From Streptomyces sp. NBC_00249 (GTDB taxonomy: Bacteria > Actinomycetota > Actinomycetes > Streptomycetales > Streptomycetaceae), in NCBI RefSeq assembly GCF_026342355.1, contig NZ_JAPEMV010000009.1, forward strand, positions 353,722-417,721: 64,000 nucleotides of DNA, given 5' to 3'. The notes under the pieces are model-generated. The model had not been told where the DNA came from, searched no databases, and saw only the letters and a program-made list of their open reading frames with translations. The position numbers and the translations under genes were made by a program. Position 1 is the first letter of the stretch, and every line of letters starts with the position of its first letter. Positions 8,123 to 16,602 of the stretch are shown in pieces.

Positions 8123-8919
8123 GCGTCGGATTCCTTCCCCGCCGGCAGGGGAGCGCGCCCGACGACCACCGTCGCGTACAGCTCCTCGGAGCTGACCGCC
8201 CGCACCTCCAGCCCGCCCGCCGCCAGGGCGGACGCGGTCACCGGGGACTGCCGGGCGCTGGTCTCGATCAGCAGGTGTCCGCCGGGCGCCAGCCAGGCCG
8301 CCGCCCCGTCCGCGATGCGGCGGTGGACGTCGAGGCCGTCCGCGCCCCCGTCCAGGGAGACCAGCGGCTCGTGGTCGCGGGCCTCGGACGGCATGAACCC
8401 GATCTCCTCGGTCGGCACGTACGGGGCGTTGACCACCAGCACGTCCACCCGCCCCCGCAGTTCCGCCGGGAGCGCCGCGTACAGGTCGCCCTCCCACACC
8501 GTGCCGCCGTACGGGGCGACGTTGCGGCGGGCGTACGCCAGCGCGCCCGGGTCGATGTCGGCGGCGTGCAGTTCCACCCCGCCCGGGACCTGGGCGGCGA
8601 CGGCCGCGCCGAGCGCGCCGACCCCGCAGCACAGGTCCAGGACCACCGCGCCGGGCCGGGCCAGCGCCACCGCCTCCTCGACGAGGAACTCGGTGCGCCG
8701 GCGCGGTACGAAGGCTCCCGCGCCCACCTCCATGCGCAGCCCGCAGAACCCCGCCCAGCCGACGACGTGCTCCAGCGGCTCGCCGTCCACGCGGCGGGCG
8801 ACCAGCCCCGCCAGGTGTCCGTCGTCGGTGGCGGCCTCGACCAGCAGGTCGGCCTCTTCCTCCGCGAAGACGCAGCCGGCCGCGCGAAGCCGTTCGACGA
8901 TCGTTGTCACGTAGCTCAT
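8119..8919 (-). CDS. HemK/PrmC-like N5-glutamine methyltransferase
   Basis: 266 residues from ATG 8919 (ribosome binding site AGAGGAA, very close to the start). SAM-binding motif I is VVLDLCCGVGALGAAVA and the acidic strand is HAADIDPGA. The catalytic NPPY of the family reads NAPY here (VVNAPYVPTEEIG). Family members methylate Gln of release factors; because the dedicated prmC is normally beside prfA, this copy may have another protein substrate. It overlaps the downstream sigma-factor gene by four bases. Confidence 0.82.
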   Translation of the reverse strand: MSYVTTIVERLRAAGCVFAEEEADLLVEAATDDGHLAGLVARRVDGEPLEHVVGWAGFCGLRMEVGAGAFVPRRRTEFLVEEAVALARPGAVVLDLCCGVGALGAAVAAQVPGGVELHAADIDPGALAYARRNVAPYGGTVWEGDLYAALPAELRGRVDVLVVNAPYVPTEEIGFMPSEARDHEPLVSLDGGADGLDVHRRIADGAAAWLAPGGHLLIETSARQSPVTASALAAGGLEVRAVSSEELYATVVVGRAPLPAGKESDA

Positions 8920-9037
8920 TTCCTCTTGTTCCTGACCACAGCGGCGTCGTGGACACCGCTCGCGACGATACGGCGGGCACACGGCACAAACGTCACGGCA
9001 GGGGGCCGTTGCGTCAGGTCGCCGTGCGTGCCCCGCC

Positions 9038-10285
9038 TCAGAAGGTGTCCGGGCACCAGGGGCTCCTGGCCGTGCGGAACACGGCGTCCGCGAGCGCGAC
9101 CGCCCCGGGCTCCAGCTCCGTCACCCGGCCGAGCGCGGCCAGCCGGACCGCCGACGCCTCGCCGAGGTACAGGGAGCCGAGCGCGGACACGTCGAGCCGC
9201 AGGCCGGCCGGGCCGTCCGTACGGGTGCAGGTGCCGCTGCCCGCGTCCAGCCGGTAGCGGCCGCCCGCCGGGCCCCCCGGGTCCTCGACCTCCAGCACCA
9301 GCGTCCCGGGCACGGCGTACGTCCGCGCGCCCAGCGCCCGTACGACGTCCAGCACCCGCACCCACAGGAAGTCGGCGGCGGTGATCAGCCGGGCCGCCCG
9401 CGGGTCGGGCAGCAGGTGCGGCAGCAGGTCGTCGGCGGGGCGGCGGCCGGTGCGGACCTTCAGCACCCAGTCGATGGAGCACAGGAAGTGCCACAGGGCC
9501 CGCTCCGCGCCCGGGGTGACCGCGATCAGGTCCTTGACCTGCACGGTGTTCAGCGGGACCTTCGCGTCCGTCCAGTGGTCGTCGGCGACGTAGACGGCCA
9601 GCCCCTCCACCTCGCCCGCCGCGTCGCGGTACACGGCGTGCATCGGCAGCCGGTACGGGCGGTGCGACATCTCCTCCAGCCCGGTCGCCAGGTTCCACCA
9701 GCGCGCGTTCCGGTCGACCACACCGTGCGCCGACGCCCGCAGCCGCTCGTGCAGGGCGGGTCCTACGCGGCGCAGCTCCTCGGCGTCGACCAGGTCGATC
9801 CGGCCCTCGCCCGGGGCGGGGACCGGGCGGTGCCGGTCCAGGCCGGTGCGCGGGACGTCGATCTCCCACTCGTGGTGCGAGGCGGCGGGCCCGTAGCCGT
9901 AGCGTCCGTAGATCGGGTACTCGGCGGCGATGAGCGTGGACAGGACGTCGCCGCGCGCGCGGGCGGCGACGAGCTCGGCGGCCATCATCCGGGTCAGCAG
10001 GCCCTGGCGGCGGTGGGTGGGCAGCACGGCGACGTTGGAGACCGCGCTGCACGGGACGGTGGCCCCGCCGGGCACGGTCAGCTCCTGGGTGAAGGAGCGG
10101 AAGGTCGCCACGCACCGGCCGGTCCCGGTGTCGAAGCCGCCCTGCATGCGGGCGAGGTCGCTGTACTCGGCCCGCTGGGCCACATCGGACGCGGTGGGCG
10201 TGCCGGGGGTGAGGAAGCCCGTGTTGAAGGTGCTCAACCAGGAGGGGAGGTCGGATTCGGCGATCGGCCGGACGTCAGCACTCAT
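9038..10285 (-). CDS. Eis-like GNAT N-acetyltransferase
   Basis: 415 residues, close to the length of the Eis family (about 410). An N-terminal GNAT domain has acetyl-CoA loop VLPTHRRQGLLTRMM. A second degenerate GNAT-like domain and a C-terminal SCP2-like domain follow, and the chain ends in Phe (WCPDTF). The carboxy-terminal carboxylate of Eis proteins acts in catalysis. Family enzymes acetylate amines such as aminoglycosides or lysines; the natural substrate is unknown. ATG 10285 is the start. Confidence 0.88.
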   Translation of the reverse strand: MSADVRPIAESDLPSWLSTFNTGFLTPGTPTASDVAQRAEYSDLARMQGGFDTGTGRCVATFRSFTQELTVPGGATVPCSAVSNVAVLPTHRRQGLLTRMMAAELVAARARGDVLSTLIAAEYPIYGRYGYGPAASHHEWEIDVPRTGLDRHRPVPAPGEGRIDLVDAEELRRVGPALHERLRASAHGVVDRNARWWNLATGLEEMSHRPYRLPMHAVYRDAAGEVEGLAVYVADDHWTDAKVPLNTVQVKDLIAVTPGAERALWHFLCSIDWVLKVRTGRRPADDLLPHLLPDPRAARLITAADFLWVRVLDVVRALGARTYAVPGTLVLEVEDPGGPAGGRYRLDAGSGTCTRTDGPAGLRLDVSALGSLYLGEASAVRLAALGRVTELEPGAVALADAVFRTARSPWCPDTF

Positions 10286-10366
10286 GACGGGCCACGCTAA
10301 TCGCCCGCCCTCACGGGGGCTCCCGATTTTCCGGCGGCCCGGCCGCACCCCCGCCGGGGGCGCCGG

Positions 10367-10999
10367 CTACGCCAGCAGGTCGTCCACCTGCGCCTCGCCC
10401 TCCCGGTAGCGGCGGGTGATCTCCGCGCTGGAGTCGTCGGCCATCCGCTGGAGCTGCTGGCGGCGGCGCGAGACCTGCTGCTCGTAGCGGACGAGGCGGC
10501 CCAGCCCGTCGTGCAGTTCGGCGTCCGTGCGGGCGTCGAGGTCCGACAGCTCCACGTCGGACAGCATCTCCGCCGCGAGCAGCCGGAACTCCTCGTTGTG
10601 CGGGGTGCCGAGGGTGACGTGCCGGGCGGAGGCGCTGCGGCTGGAGGGGGCGTCGGCCAGGATCTCCGAGAGCCGGTCCACCACCGGCGCCTCGGGGTCC
10701 GTACGGCGGGCCAGTTCGGCGCGCAGGATGTCGATGCGGCCCTGCAGGAGTCTGCGTACGTAGCTCAGGTCGGCCTCGTCGCGCTGCGCGTCGCGGCGCA
10801 GCGCGCGCAGTTCGGGCAGGCCGAGCGCGGTGGCGGCGATGGCGGTGCCGGCCGGGCCGGACGACTCGCCGGTGCGCTGCGCGGGGGGCCGCGCCGAGGT
10901 GCCCGCGGCGGGCGGAGAAACAGGAGCACCAACAGGAGCAGAAGCGGGAGAAGAAGCAGGTGCTGCGGGTGCGGTTGCGGAGGTACCAGAAGTGTTCAT
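10367..10999 (-). CDS. rsiG: RsiG, c-di-GMP-responsive anti-sigma factor for WhiG
   Basis: 210 residues from ATG 10999. A disordered Ala/Pro/Ser-rich N-terminus (1-60) precedes an antiparallel helical hairpin. The RsiG signature E-x3-S-x2-R-x3-Q-x3-D occurs twice: E75-S79-R82-Q86-D90 and E173-S177-R180-Q184-D188. In the published S. venezuelae work these motifs bind a partially intercalated c-di-GMP dimer, and the complex holds the sporulation sigma factor WhiG inactive. So this gene should gate aerial hyphae-to-spore differentiation. whiG itself is not in the window. The motif match is direct; the role is transferred. Confidence 0.9.
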   Translation of the reverse strand: MNTSGTSATAPAAPASSPASAPVGAPVSPPAAGTSARPPAQRTGESSGPAGTAIAATALGLPELRALRRDAQRDEADLSYVRRLLQGRIDILRAELARRTDPEAPVVDRLSEILADAPSSRSASARHVTLGTPHNEEFRLLAAEMLSDVELSDLDARTDAELHDGLGRLVRYEQQVSRRRQQLQRMADDSSAEITRRYREGEAQVDDLLA

Positions 11000-11131
11000 G
11001 CGTTCGTGTCCGTCCCCTCGACCGGTGCTGGGGGCACCGCCTGCGTGCATGGTGCCACTCTCCGTGGTGCAGGTGCAGTCCCACTCCACCCGATCGGCCC
11101 CGGACGGGTGCACGCCTGGTACACAGGTGGT

Positions 11132-11557
11132 ATGCGAGCAGTGGTGCAGAGGGTGGACGGCGCGAGCGTCGTGGTGGCCGGCGAGACGGTGGGCGAGATC
11201 GTCGGCGAGGGGTTGTGCGTACTGGTGGGGGTGACCCACGACGACACCCCGGAGAAGGCGGCGCTGCTGGCGCGCAAGCTGTGGTCGGTGCGGATCCTGG
11301 AGGCGGAGAAGTCGTGCAGTGACATCGGCGCCCCGCTGCTGGTGATCTCGCAGTTCACGCTCTACGGGGACGCCCGCAAGGGCCGCCGCCCCACCTGGAA
11401 CGCGGCCGCGCCCGGCCCGGTCGCCGAGCCGCTCGTCGACGAGGTCGTGGCGCAGCTGCGGGCGCTGGGCGCGACGGTGGAGACGGGCCGCTTCGGCGCG
11501 GACATGCGGGTCTCGCTGACCAACCACGGCCCGTTCACCATCGTCATCGACATCTAG
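11132..11557 (+). CDS. dtd: D-aminoacyl-tRNA deacylase Dtd
   Basis: Hydrolyses D-amino acids from mischarged tRNA. 141 residues, the normal length. The two family signatures are present: SQFTLYGD (near residue 75) and the cross-subunit loop TNHGPFTIVID near the C-terminus, which carries the Gly-Pro motif. It is divergent from rsiG and convergent with ygfZ, with stops only 12 bp apart and no hairpin terminator visible between them. Confidence 0.96.
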   Translation: MRAVVQRVDGASVVVAGETVGEIVGEGLCVLVGVTHDDTPEKAALLARKLWSVRILEAEKSCSDIGAPLLVISQFTLYGDARKGRRPTWNAAAPGPVAEPLVDEVVAQLRALGATVETGRFGADMRVSLTNHGPFTIVIDI

Positions 11558-11569
11558 TGCTGTGGCCGG

Positions 11570-12538
11570 TCAGGGTGCTACGACGACCTCCTGCGCGGCG
11601 GCCGTCTTCCCGGCCAGCAGCGGGGCGTCGACGGGCACGTTGCGCTTGACGAGCGCGAGGGCGATCGGCCCGAGCTCGTGGTGGCGGACGGCGGTGGTGA
11701 CGAAGCCCAGCTGGCGGCCCTCCTCCCCGTCCGCGGCGAGGCGTACGGGCGTGCCGTGCGCCGGGAGCAGTACCTCGGAGCCGTCCAGGTGCAGGAAGAC
11801 GAGGCGGCGCGGCGGCTTCCCCAGGTTGTGGACGCGGGCGACGGTCTCCTGGCCGCGGTAGCAGCCCTTCTGGAGGTGCACGGCGGTGCCGATCCAGCCC
11901 AGCTCGTGCGGGATGGTGCGGTGGTCGGTCTCGGCGCCGACGCGCGGCCGGTGGGCCTCGACGCGCAGGGCCTCGTAGGCGAGGAGGCCCGCGGCGGGGC
12001 CGTGGGAGGCGGCGAAGGCCTCCAGGCCGGCGCGCGGGAGGAACACGTCGCGGCCGTAGGGGGTCTCGCGGACGGCGAGTTCCTTCGCGACCTCGGCGAT
12101 GGAGCCGGCGGGCAGGTGGACGACGGCGAACTCGTCGGTGCGGTCGGCGACTTCGACCCGGTAGAAGAACTTCATCGCCTCCAGGTAGGCGATCAGCTCC
12201 TGCTGGGTGCCGGGCTCGACGTGCGCCCACACCGTCTCGCCGTCGTCGACGAGGTAGAGGGCGTGCTCGATGTGCCCGTTCGCGGAGAGGATCAGCGCCT
12301 CGGTGGCCTGCCCGGGCGGGAGGTCGGTGACGTGCTGGGTGAGCAGCAGGTGCAGCCAGCTCAGCCGGTCGGATCCGGTGACGGTGACGACGCCGCGGTG
12401 CGAGAGGTCGACGAAACCTCGGCCGTCGGCGAGGGCGCGCTGTTCGCCGTAGAGCTCTCCGTAGTGGGCGGCGACGCCCTCGTCACGGCCTTCGGCCTGT
12501 ACGGCGCCGGGGAGATGGAGCAAGGGGCTGCTGGTCAT
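11570..12538 (-). CDS. ygfZ: Folate-binding protein YgfZ/GcvT-like
   Basis: 322 residues. The YgfZ signature K-G-C-Y-x-G-Q-E is present (KGCYRGQETVARVHNLGK). YgfZ proteins resemble GcvT aminomethyltransferase, bind tetrahydrofolate and help the assembly or repair of some Fe-S enzymes. It lies downstream of nur in the same orientation with a 70-bp gap. Confidence 0.93.
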   Translation of the reverse strand: MTSSPLLHLPGAVQAEGRDEGVAAHYGELYGEQRALADGRGFVDLSHRGVVTVTGSDRLSWLHLLLTQHVTDLPPGQATEALILSANGHIEHALYLVDDGETVWAHVEPGTQQELIAYLEAMKFFYRVEVADRTDEFAVVHLPAGSIAEVAKELAVRETPYGRDVFLPRAGLEAFAASHGPAAGLLAYEALRVEAHRPRVGAETDHRTIPHELGWIGTAVHLQKGCYRGQETVARVHNLGKPPRRLVFLHLDGSEVLLPAHGTPVRLAADGEEGRQLGFVTTAVRHHELGPIALALVKRNVPVDAPLLAGKTAAAQEVVVAP

Positions 12539-12608
12539 GCCACCAAGCCTACGACCCCGCCCGCACGACGCCCGGCCCGCGCCTGGACGGCCACTGGGGC
12601 GGTGGGGG

Positions 12609-13046
12609 CTACGCCTCGCCGGCGCGGTGCTTCGCGGCGCACTTCGCGCACAGGCCGAAGATCGCGAAGTGCTTCATGTCGGTCTCGAAGCCGAAGGTGT
12701 CGCGCAGCTTCGTCGTGAACTCGGCGGCGATGTCCACGTCCGCCTCGATGACCTCGGTGCAGTCCCGGCAGACCAGGTGGATGTGGTGGTGCCGGTCGGC
12801 GAGGTGGTAGGTGGGGGCCCCGTGCCCGAGGTGGGCGTGGGAGACCAGTCCCAGCTCCTCCAGCAGCTCCAGGGTCCGGTAGACGGTGGAGATGTTGACG
12901 CCGGAGGCGGTCTTGCGCACCTCGACGAGGATCTCGTCGGGGCTGGCGTGCTCCAGCGCGTCGACGGCCTCCAGCACGAGCTGGCGCTGCGGTGTCAGCC
13001 GGTATCCGCGCTGCCGCAGGTCACTCTTCCAGTCGGTGCTCACCAC
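12609..13046 (-). CDS. nur: Nickel-responsive Fur-family regulator Nur
   Basis: 145 residues from GTG 13046. A winged-helix DNA-binding domain (1-83) is followed by a dimerisation domain. All residues described for S. coelicolor Nur metal sites are present: H33, H86, H88 and H90 (structural M-site) and H70, H72 and H126 (nickel site). Cys pairs occur at C93-x2-C96 and near the end (LCAKC). Nur with Ni represses nickel uptake and sodF and allows sodN expression. No nickel transport or SOD genes are in the window. The sequence is near-identical over long stretches to the S. coelicolor protein as I remember it. Confidence 0.95.
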   Translation of the reverse strand: MVSTDWKSDLRQRGYRLTPQRQLVLEAVDALEHASPDEILVEVRKTASGVNISTVYRTLELLEELGLVSHAHLGHGAPTYHLADRHHHIHLVCRDCTEVIEADVDIAAEFTTKLRDTFGFETDMKHFAIFGLCAKCAAKHRAGEA

Positions 13047-13064
13047 CCCGCCAGTGTAAGCGCG

Positions 13065-13100
13065 GGAAGGGGACCGCGGGCGAGCCCGCGGTCCCCTTCC
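13065..13100. terminator. 17-bp perfect hairpin downstream of the FABP gene
   Basis: GGAAGGGGACCGCGGGC at 13065-13081 pairs with its complement at 13084-13100. It lies between the stop of the FABP gene (minus strand) and the start of nur, so it should separate the two transcripts. Confidence 0.75.
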
Positions 13101-13135
13101 TTAGTACGACTGTGCGACGGTGCGAACCGGCCGGC

Positions 13136-13708
13136 TCAGCGGAAGAAGGCGATGCCGTCTTCCGGGAGCTCGGGGAGGTTGCGCGCCATGTCGGCGATCT
13201 CCTCCGGGGTGACGACCTTCTTGAGCTGGGCCGACTTGTACGGGCGCAGTTCGACGTCGGGGGTGGCCTTCTCCCCGACCCACATCAGGTCGCCGTTCAC
13301 GTAGCCGTAGAGGCGCTTGCCGCCACTGTGCGGGCGAGCGGTGGCCGTACGCGCCACCGCGTCGGTGACCAGGTCGATCTGGGGCTTCTTGTCGGCGAGC
13401 TCGCCGTACCAGATCTCGACGACGCCCTGGTCACGGACCATGACGATCTCGACCTTGCGGTCCTTGTCGATGCGCCAGTAGCCCGCCTCGGACTCCAGCG
13501 GGCGCACCTGGTTGCCCTCGGCGTCGAGCACCCAGGTGTGCGAGTGGTACTCCAGGAAGTCCCGGCCGTCGTGGGTGAAGACGACTTCCTGGCCGAAGTT
13601 GCACTTCTCTTCACCGGGGTAGTCGAAGACGCCGGCGCCTTCCCAGGTGCCGAGGAGGAAGGCGAGGGGGACGAGGCCCGGGTTCAGGTCGGACGGGATC
13701 TGGATCAT
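13136..13708 (-). CDS. FABP-family nitrobindin-like haem-binding protein
   Basis: 190 residues forming a 10-stranded beta barrel of the nitrobindin/THAP4 group. The signature GxWxGxG is residues 20-26 (GTWEGAG). The haem-ligand His is expected in the C-terminal part, and ARTATARPHSGGKR contains a candidate. Actinobacterial nitrobindins bind ferric haem and scavenge peroxynitrite in vitro. It lies directly upstream of nur on the same strand but is separated from it by a strong hairpin. Confidence 0.87.
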   Translation of the reverse strand: MIQIPSDLNPGLVPLAFLLGTWEGAGVFDYPGEEKCNFGQEVVFTHDGRDFLEYHSHTWVLDAEGNQVRPLESEAGYWRIDKDRKVEIVMVRDQGVVEIWYGELADKKPQIDLVTDAVARTATARPHSGGKRLYGYVNGDLMWVGEKATPDVELRPYKSAQLKKVVTPEEIADMARNLPELPEDGIAFFR

Positions 13709-13766
13709 GGTTGGCAGCTCAGGCGATCTGTGGGAGGGGTTCCGGGGCGGGCGGCAGGGCGGAAGC

Positions 13767-13868
13767 TCAGCGCTGACCCTGGTAGAGCTTCTTGACGGCC
13801 AGGCCGGTGAAAGCCATGACGCCGACGCAGACCAGGATCAGCAGGGAGGTGAAGACTGCCTCAAGCAC
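13767..13868 (-). CDS. 33-residue single-span membrane protein
   Basis: GTG start at 13868 with a GAGGAG ribosome binding site about seven bases upstream. One transmembrane helix (TSLLILVCVGVMAFTGLAV) is followed by a basic end (KKLYQGQR), so the C-terminus should face the cytoplasm. Located between the FABP gene and the three-gene membrane operon, same strand. I have seen similar short proteins annotated in other streptomycetes but know no function. Confidence 0.7.
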   Translation of the reverse strand: MLEAVFTSLLILVCVGVMAFTGLAVKKLYQGQR

Positions 13869-13974
13869 GGGGTGCTCCTCGGAGGATTCGGTGCGGTGTA
13901 CGGGCCGGTCCCCAAGCCTACTGGCCCGGGGACGGACGCACCGTGTGAGGTAGGCCGTACCGCCCACCGGGCGG

Positions 13975-14808
13975 TCAGCCGAGCAGCTGGTGCTGGAGGA
14001 TCACGGCCTGGTGCAGGGGGACGGCGGGCGTCGCGCCCTTGCGGCTCTGCAGGATCACGGCCTGGACGTCACCCGACTGGATGCAGCCGGCCCGGATCTG
14101 CTCGTCGCCGAACGGGACGGACTCCTCCAGGACCTTCACGTCGTCGCCGGACGGGGCGTCCTGGGCGAGGTGGGCCTTGCCCCAGACGTCGTCCGACTCG
14201 ATGCGGTTGACGCCGTTCAGGTTCATGTCGGCGCCGCAGCCGGTGAAGGTGTCGGCCAAGCCGGAGGCGTGGAAGCGCAGCAGGTAGATCCGGGTCCGGA
14301 CCCCGTCGGGGGTGGTCCAGCCCCGGCCCACGATCTGGCGCAGTCCGTTGTCGGTGAACCCCTGCTTCATCTTCTCGCGCGCGGTGCCCTCGTACTCCTC
14401 CAGGAAGGTGTCCACGGTCACGACCGAGTCCTTCTCCAGCTTCAGCGCGGGGTCCGGGGCGGATCCGAGCGGGGCGGGCAGGAGCAGCTGGGTCAGGCCG
14501 GCGTAGTGGATGCCGTCGATGTTGTCCTCGGCGAAGGGCAGGGGTGCGCCCGGCGGCAGGGTGGGCAGGGCCAGGGCCGGATAGGTCCAGCGGCCGTCGG
14601 CCCTGGTCGACAGGCCGGGGACGTCGGTGCGCTCGGGCTGGAGCAGCCCGTACGCGGTCCCCGTGCCGGCGGCGGCGAAGACGAGGACGGCGGCCGTCCA
14701 GCGCAGGGCGGCGCGCAGCGCGCGGCGGTCCTTGGGGGGCGCGGGCGCGGCCGGCTCGGGGACGGCGGCCGCCTCCGGGGTGGCCTCGGCGGTGGTCTGC
14801 TCGGTCAC
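13975..14808 (-). CDS. Membrane-anchored extracytoplasmic protein, third of three related genes
   Basis: 277 residues from GTG 14808, overlapping the stop of the upstream gene by four bases (GTGA). A Pro/Ala-rich cytoplasmic N-terminus (1-35) precedes a single transmembrane helix (about 36-58) and an extracytoplasmic domain of about 210 residues. That domain has two Cys in its C-terminal half (FTGCGADM, RAGCIQSG), possibly a disulfide. Overall plan matches the two genes upstream. No known domain recognised. Confidence 0.75.
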   Translation of the reverse strand: MTEQTTAEATPEAAAVPEPAAPAPPKDRRALRAALRWTAAVLVFAAAGTGTAYGLLQPERTDVPGLSTRADGRWTYPALALPTLPPGAPLPFAEDNIDGIHYAGLTQLLLPAPLGSAPDPALKLEKDSVVTVDTFLEEYEGTAREKMKQGFTDNGLRQIVGRGWTTPDGVRTRIYLLRFHASGLADTFTGCGADMNLNGVNRIESDDVWGKAHLAQDAPSGDDVKVLEESVPFGDEQIRAGCIQSGDVQAVILQSRKGATPAVPLHQAVILQHQLLG

Positions 14809-15620
14809 ACGGACTCCCCGGGGGACTTCAGGCGGGTCAGCTGGTCCTTGAAGAACCCGGCGGCTTCGGATTTCGGAAAGTGCTTCTTGGGCCCGTAGGC
14901 ACGGAAACTGACCATGACGTCGCCCTCGACGCTCACGCAGGAGAGGGAGTCGATCTCCCCGTCCCGCTGCGGCTCGCCCACCGGGATCAGCGCGCACCTG
15001 GCGTCCGGGAAGCCGTTCACCTTGGGGGCGTCGCGGGCGTCGCCGAGCGCGGCCATGAGCTTCTTGGTCACGTCGGAGAAGGTCTGCACGGCGCGCGGGT
15101 CGGCCTGCATGACCTGGATCTCCAGGACCAGCGGGTCGTGGTCGCGATCGGCCCGCTGCCAGGTGCGTCCGGCCAGGCCCTTGAGCTTGAGGTCGGCCAG
15201 CATGTCGTCGCGCTTCTTGCGCTCCGAGCTGGACAGGCCCTCGCGGGCCCGTTTGAACCCTTCGACGGCCTGCTCGCCGCTGATGAAGAAGTCGTTGCCG
15301 TTGGCGTCCATGTCGGGGCCGGGTCCGAAGCCGGGGGCGGGACGCGGCAGGAGCTTGCCCGAGAGGTTGTTGAGGGGCACGTTCGCGGGCTCGTCGGGAT
15401 CCGGCGCCTGCTGCCCGGCGGGCGCCCAGTAGGCGGTGGGCGCGCTGCGGTCGGCGCCGTCGAGCGCGGCGTAGGCCGCGACGGCGCCCCCGGAGAGCAG
15501 GACGACGGCCACCGCGGCGGCGGCGAGGGCCAGCGGCTTCCCGCGGCGGCGCGCGGGGGCGGGGGCGTCGGTCGCGTCGGCCTCCGCCGTCACGTCGGCC
15601 GCGTCGGTCGCGTCGGTCAC
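14805..15620 (-). CDS. Membrane-anchored extracytoplasmic protein, second of three related genes
   Basis: 271 residues from GTG 15620, again sharing GTGA with the preceding stop. An acidic, Ala-rich cytoplasmic leader of about 28 residues precedes a transmembrane helix (LALAAAAVAVVLLSGGAVAA) and an extracytoplasmic domain. Two Cys (DARCALIPVG, SLSCVSVEG) suggest a disulfide. Function unknown; the overlap predicts coupled translation with its neighbours. Confidence 0.75.
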   Translation of the reverse strand: MTDATDAADVTAEADATDAPAPARRRGKPLALAAAAVAVVLLSGGAVAAYAALDGADRSAPTAYWAPAGQQAPDPDEPANVPLNNLSGKLLPRPAPGFGPGPDMDANGNDFFISGEQAVEGFKRAREGLSSSERKKRDDMLADLKLKGLAGRTWQRADRDHDPLVLEIQVMQADPRAVQTFSDVTKKLMAALGDARDAPKVNGFPDARCALIPVGEPQRDGEIDSLSCVSVEGDVMVSFRAYGPKKHFPKSEAAGFFKDQLTRLKSPGESV

Positions 15621-16450
15621 AGTCGCTCCAGCTGTCGCTTGGCCAGGTCGATGACGTCGCCCTCGGCGATGGGACGGGCGCGCCTGTCGCCGTAGAAGAC
15701 CAGCACGACGGTGTCGCCCCGGCGGGCGACCGCCCTGGCCTCGCGGATCGGGAGGTATCCCGCCAGCTCGCTGGGCTTCGAGTACACCCAGACCCGGCCG
15801 GCCTGCGGGTTCACCCCGGGAATGGGCACGCCTTCGTTGCCCGCGTACTTCTCCTCGGGCAGGTAGGAGGCCTGCCCGCCCTGGAAGTCGTCCGCTCCGG
15901 AGAAGTCCTTGAACTGCACCAGCTGGACCTCGACCTCGATGTCGCCCTGCTCCCAGTGCTTCGTCGCGGCGCGACGGAAATGGGTGTCCACCAGGTTGCG
16001 GAACATCTTGGCCGGCTCCTCGTACCCCGCCGCGAAGGAGTCGAGGGGGTCGAAGCCCTTGTCCTTGACCTTCGCGCCCGCGGGCGGTTCGACGAGCAGC
16101 TCGTTGAGGTCGCCGTCCGTCGCGTGCCAGCGGTTGGCGTTGACCGACTTGTGCGTCGTGCCGTCGTCCGGTGCGAGCGCCTTGGGCGCCGGCAGCTTCT
16201 GCTGCGCCAGCGGCGGCAGGGGCGTCGGCGCGCGGTGGTACTGGACCGCGTAGCCGGTGGCGGTGCCGGCGAGGGTGCCGAGGACCAGGGCGGACGCGAT
16301 CAGGAGGGCCGTGCGGCCCCGGCGGCGCGGGCGCGGCGGAACGGCGACGTCCGGAGTTTCCGCATTTACTGGCGGAAATTCGGGAGTGTCCGATTCCGCT
16401 CCATTCTCCGGCGCTTTCCGCAGCTCGGGAATGGTCTGTTCGTGTTCCAA
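15617..16450 (-). CDS. Membrane-anchored extracytoplasmic protein, first of three related genes
   Basis: 277 residues, ATG at 16450. Residues 1-45 are acidic then Arg/Pro-rich; a transmembrane helix follows (TALLIASALVLGTLAGTATG) and an extracytoplasmic domain of about 210 residues with no Cys pair. This is the promoter-proximal member of a three-gene coupled operon whose products share length and topology. I do not recognise the family. The upstream region to 16600 holds a short CCTCAGCC-type tandem repeat and no obvious gene. Confidence 0.75.
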   Translation of the reverse strand: MEHEQTIPELRKAPENGAESDTPEFPPVNAETPDVAVPPRPRRRGRTALLIASALVLGTLAGTATGYAVQYHRAPTPLPPLAQQKLPAPKALAPDDGTTHKSVNANRWHATDGDLNELLVEPPAGAKVKDKGFDPLDSFAAGYEEPAKMFRNLVDTHFRRAATKHWEQGDIEVEVQLVQFKDFSGADDFQGGQASYLPEEKYAGNEGVPIPGVNPQAGRVWVYSKPSELAGYLPIREARAVARRGDTVVLVFYGDRRARPIAEGDVIDLAKRQLERL

Positions 16451-16564
16451 AGGGGTCCCCCCACAGGACGTGAGGCGCTGGGTTCATTTACCCGCGCACA
16501 CCGAAGACACCTTCGGCCAGTGGGGAGTTGTACGCATCTTTATTACGGTCTTATATCCGGGCTC

Positions 16565-16602
16565 GGCTCGGCCCTCAGCCCTCAGCCCTCGGCCCTCAGT
16601 CC
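16565..16602. repeat. Tandem CCCTCAG repeats (four to five units)
   Basis: Units of CCTCAGC/CCTCGGC repeat between the DUF3099 stop and the three-gene operon start; it also overlaps the last bases of the DUF3099 gene. Confidence 0.6.
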
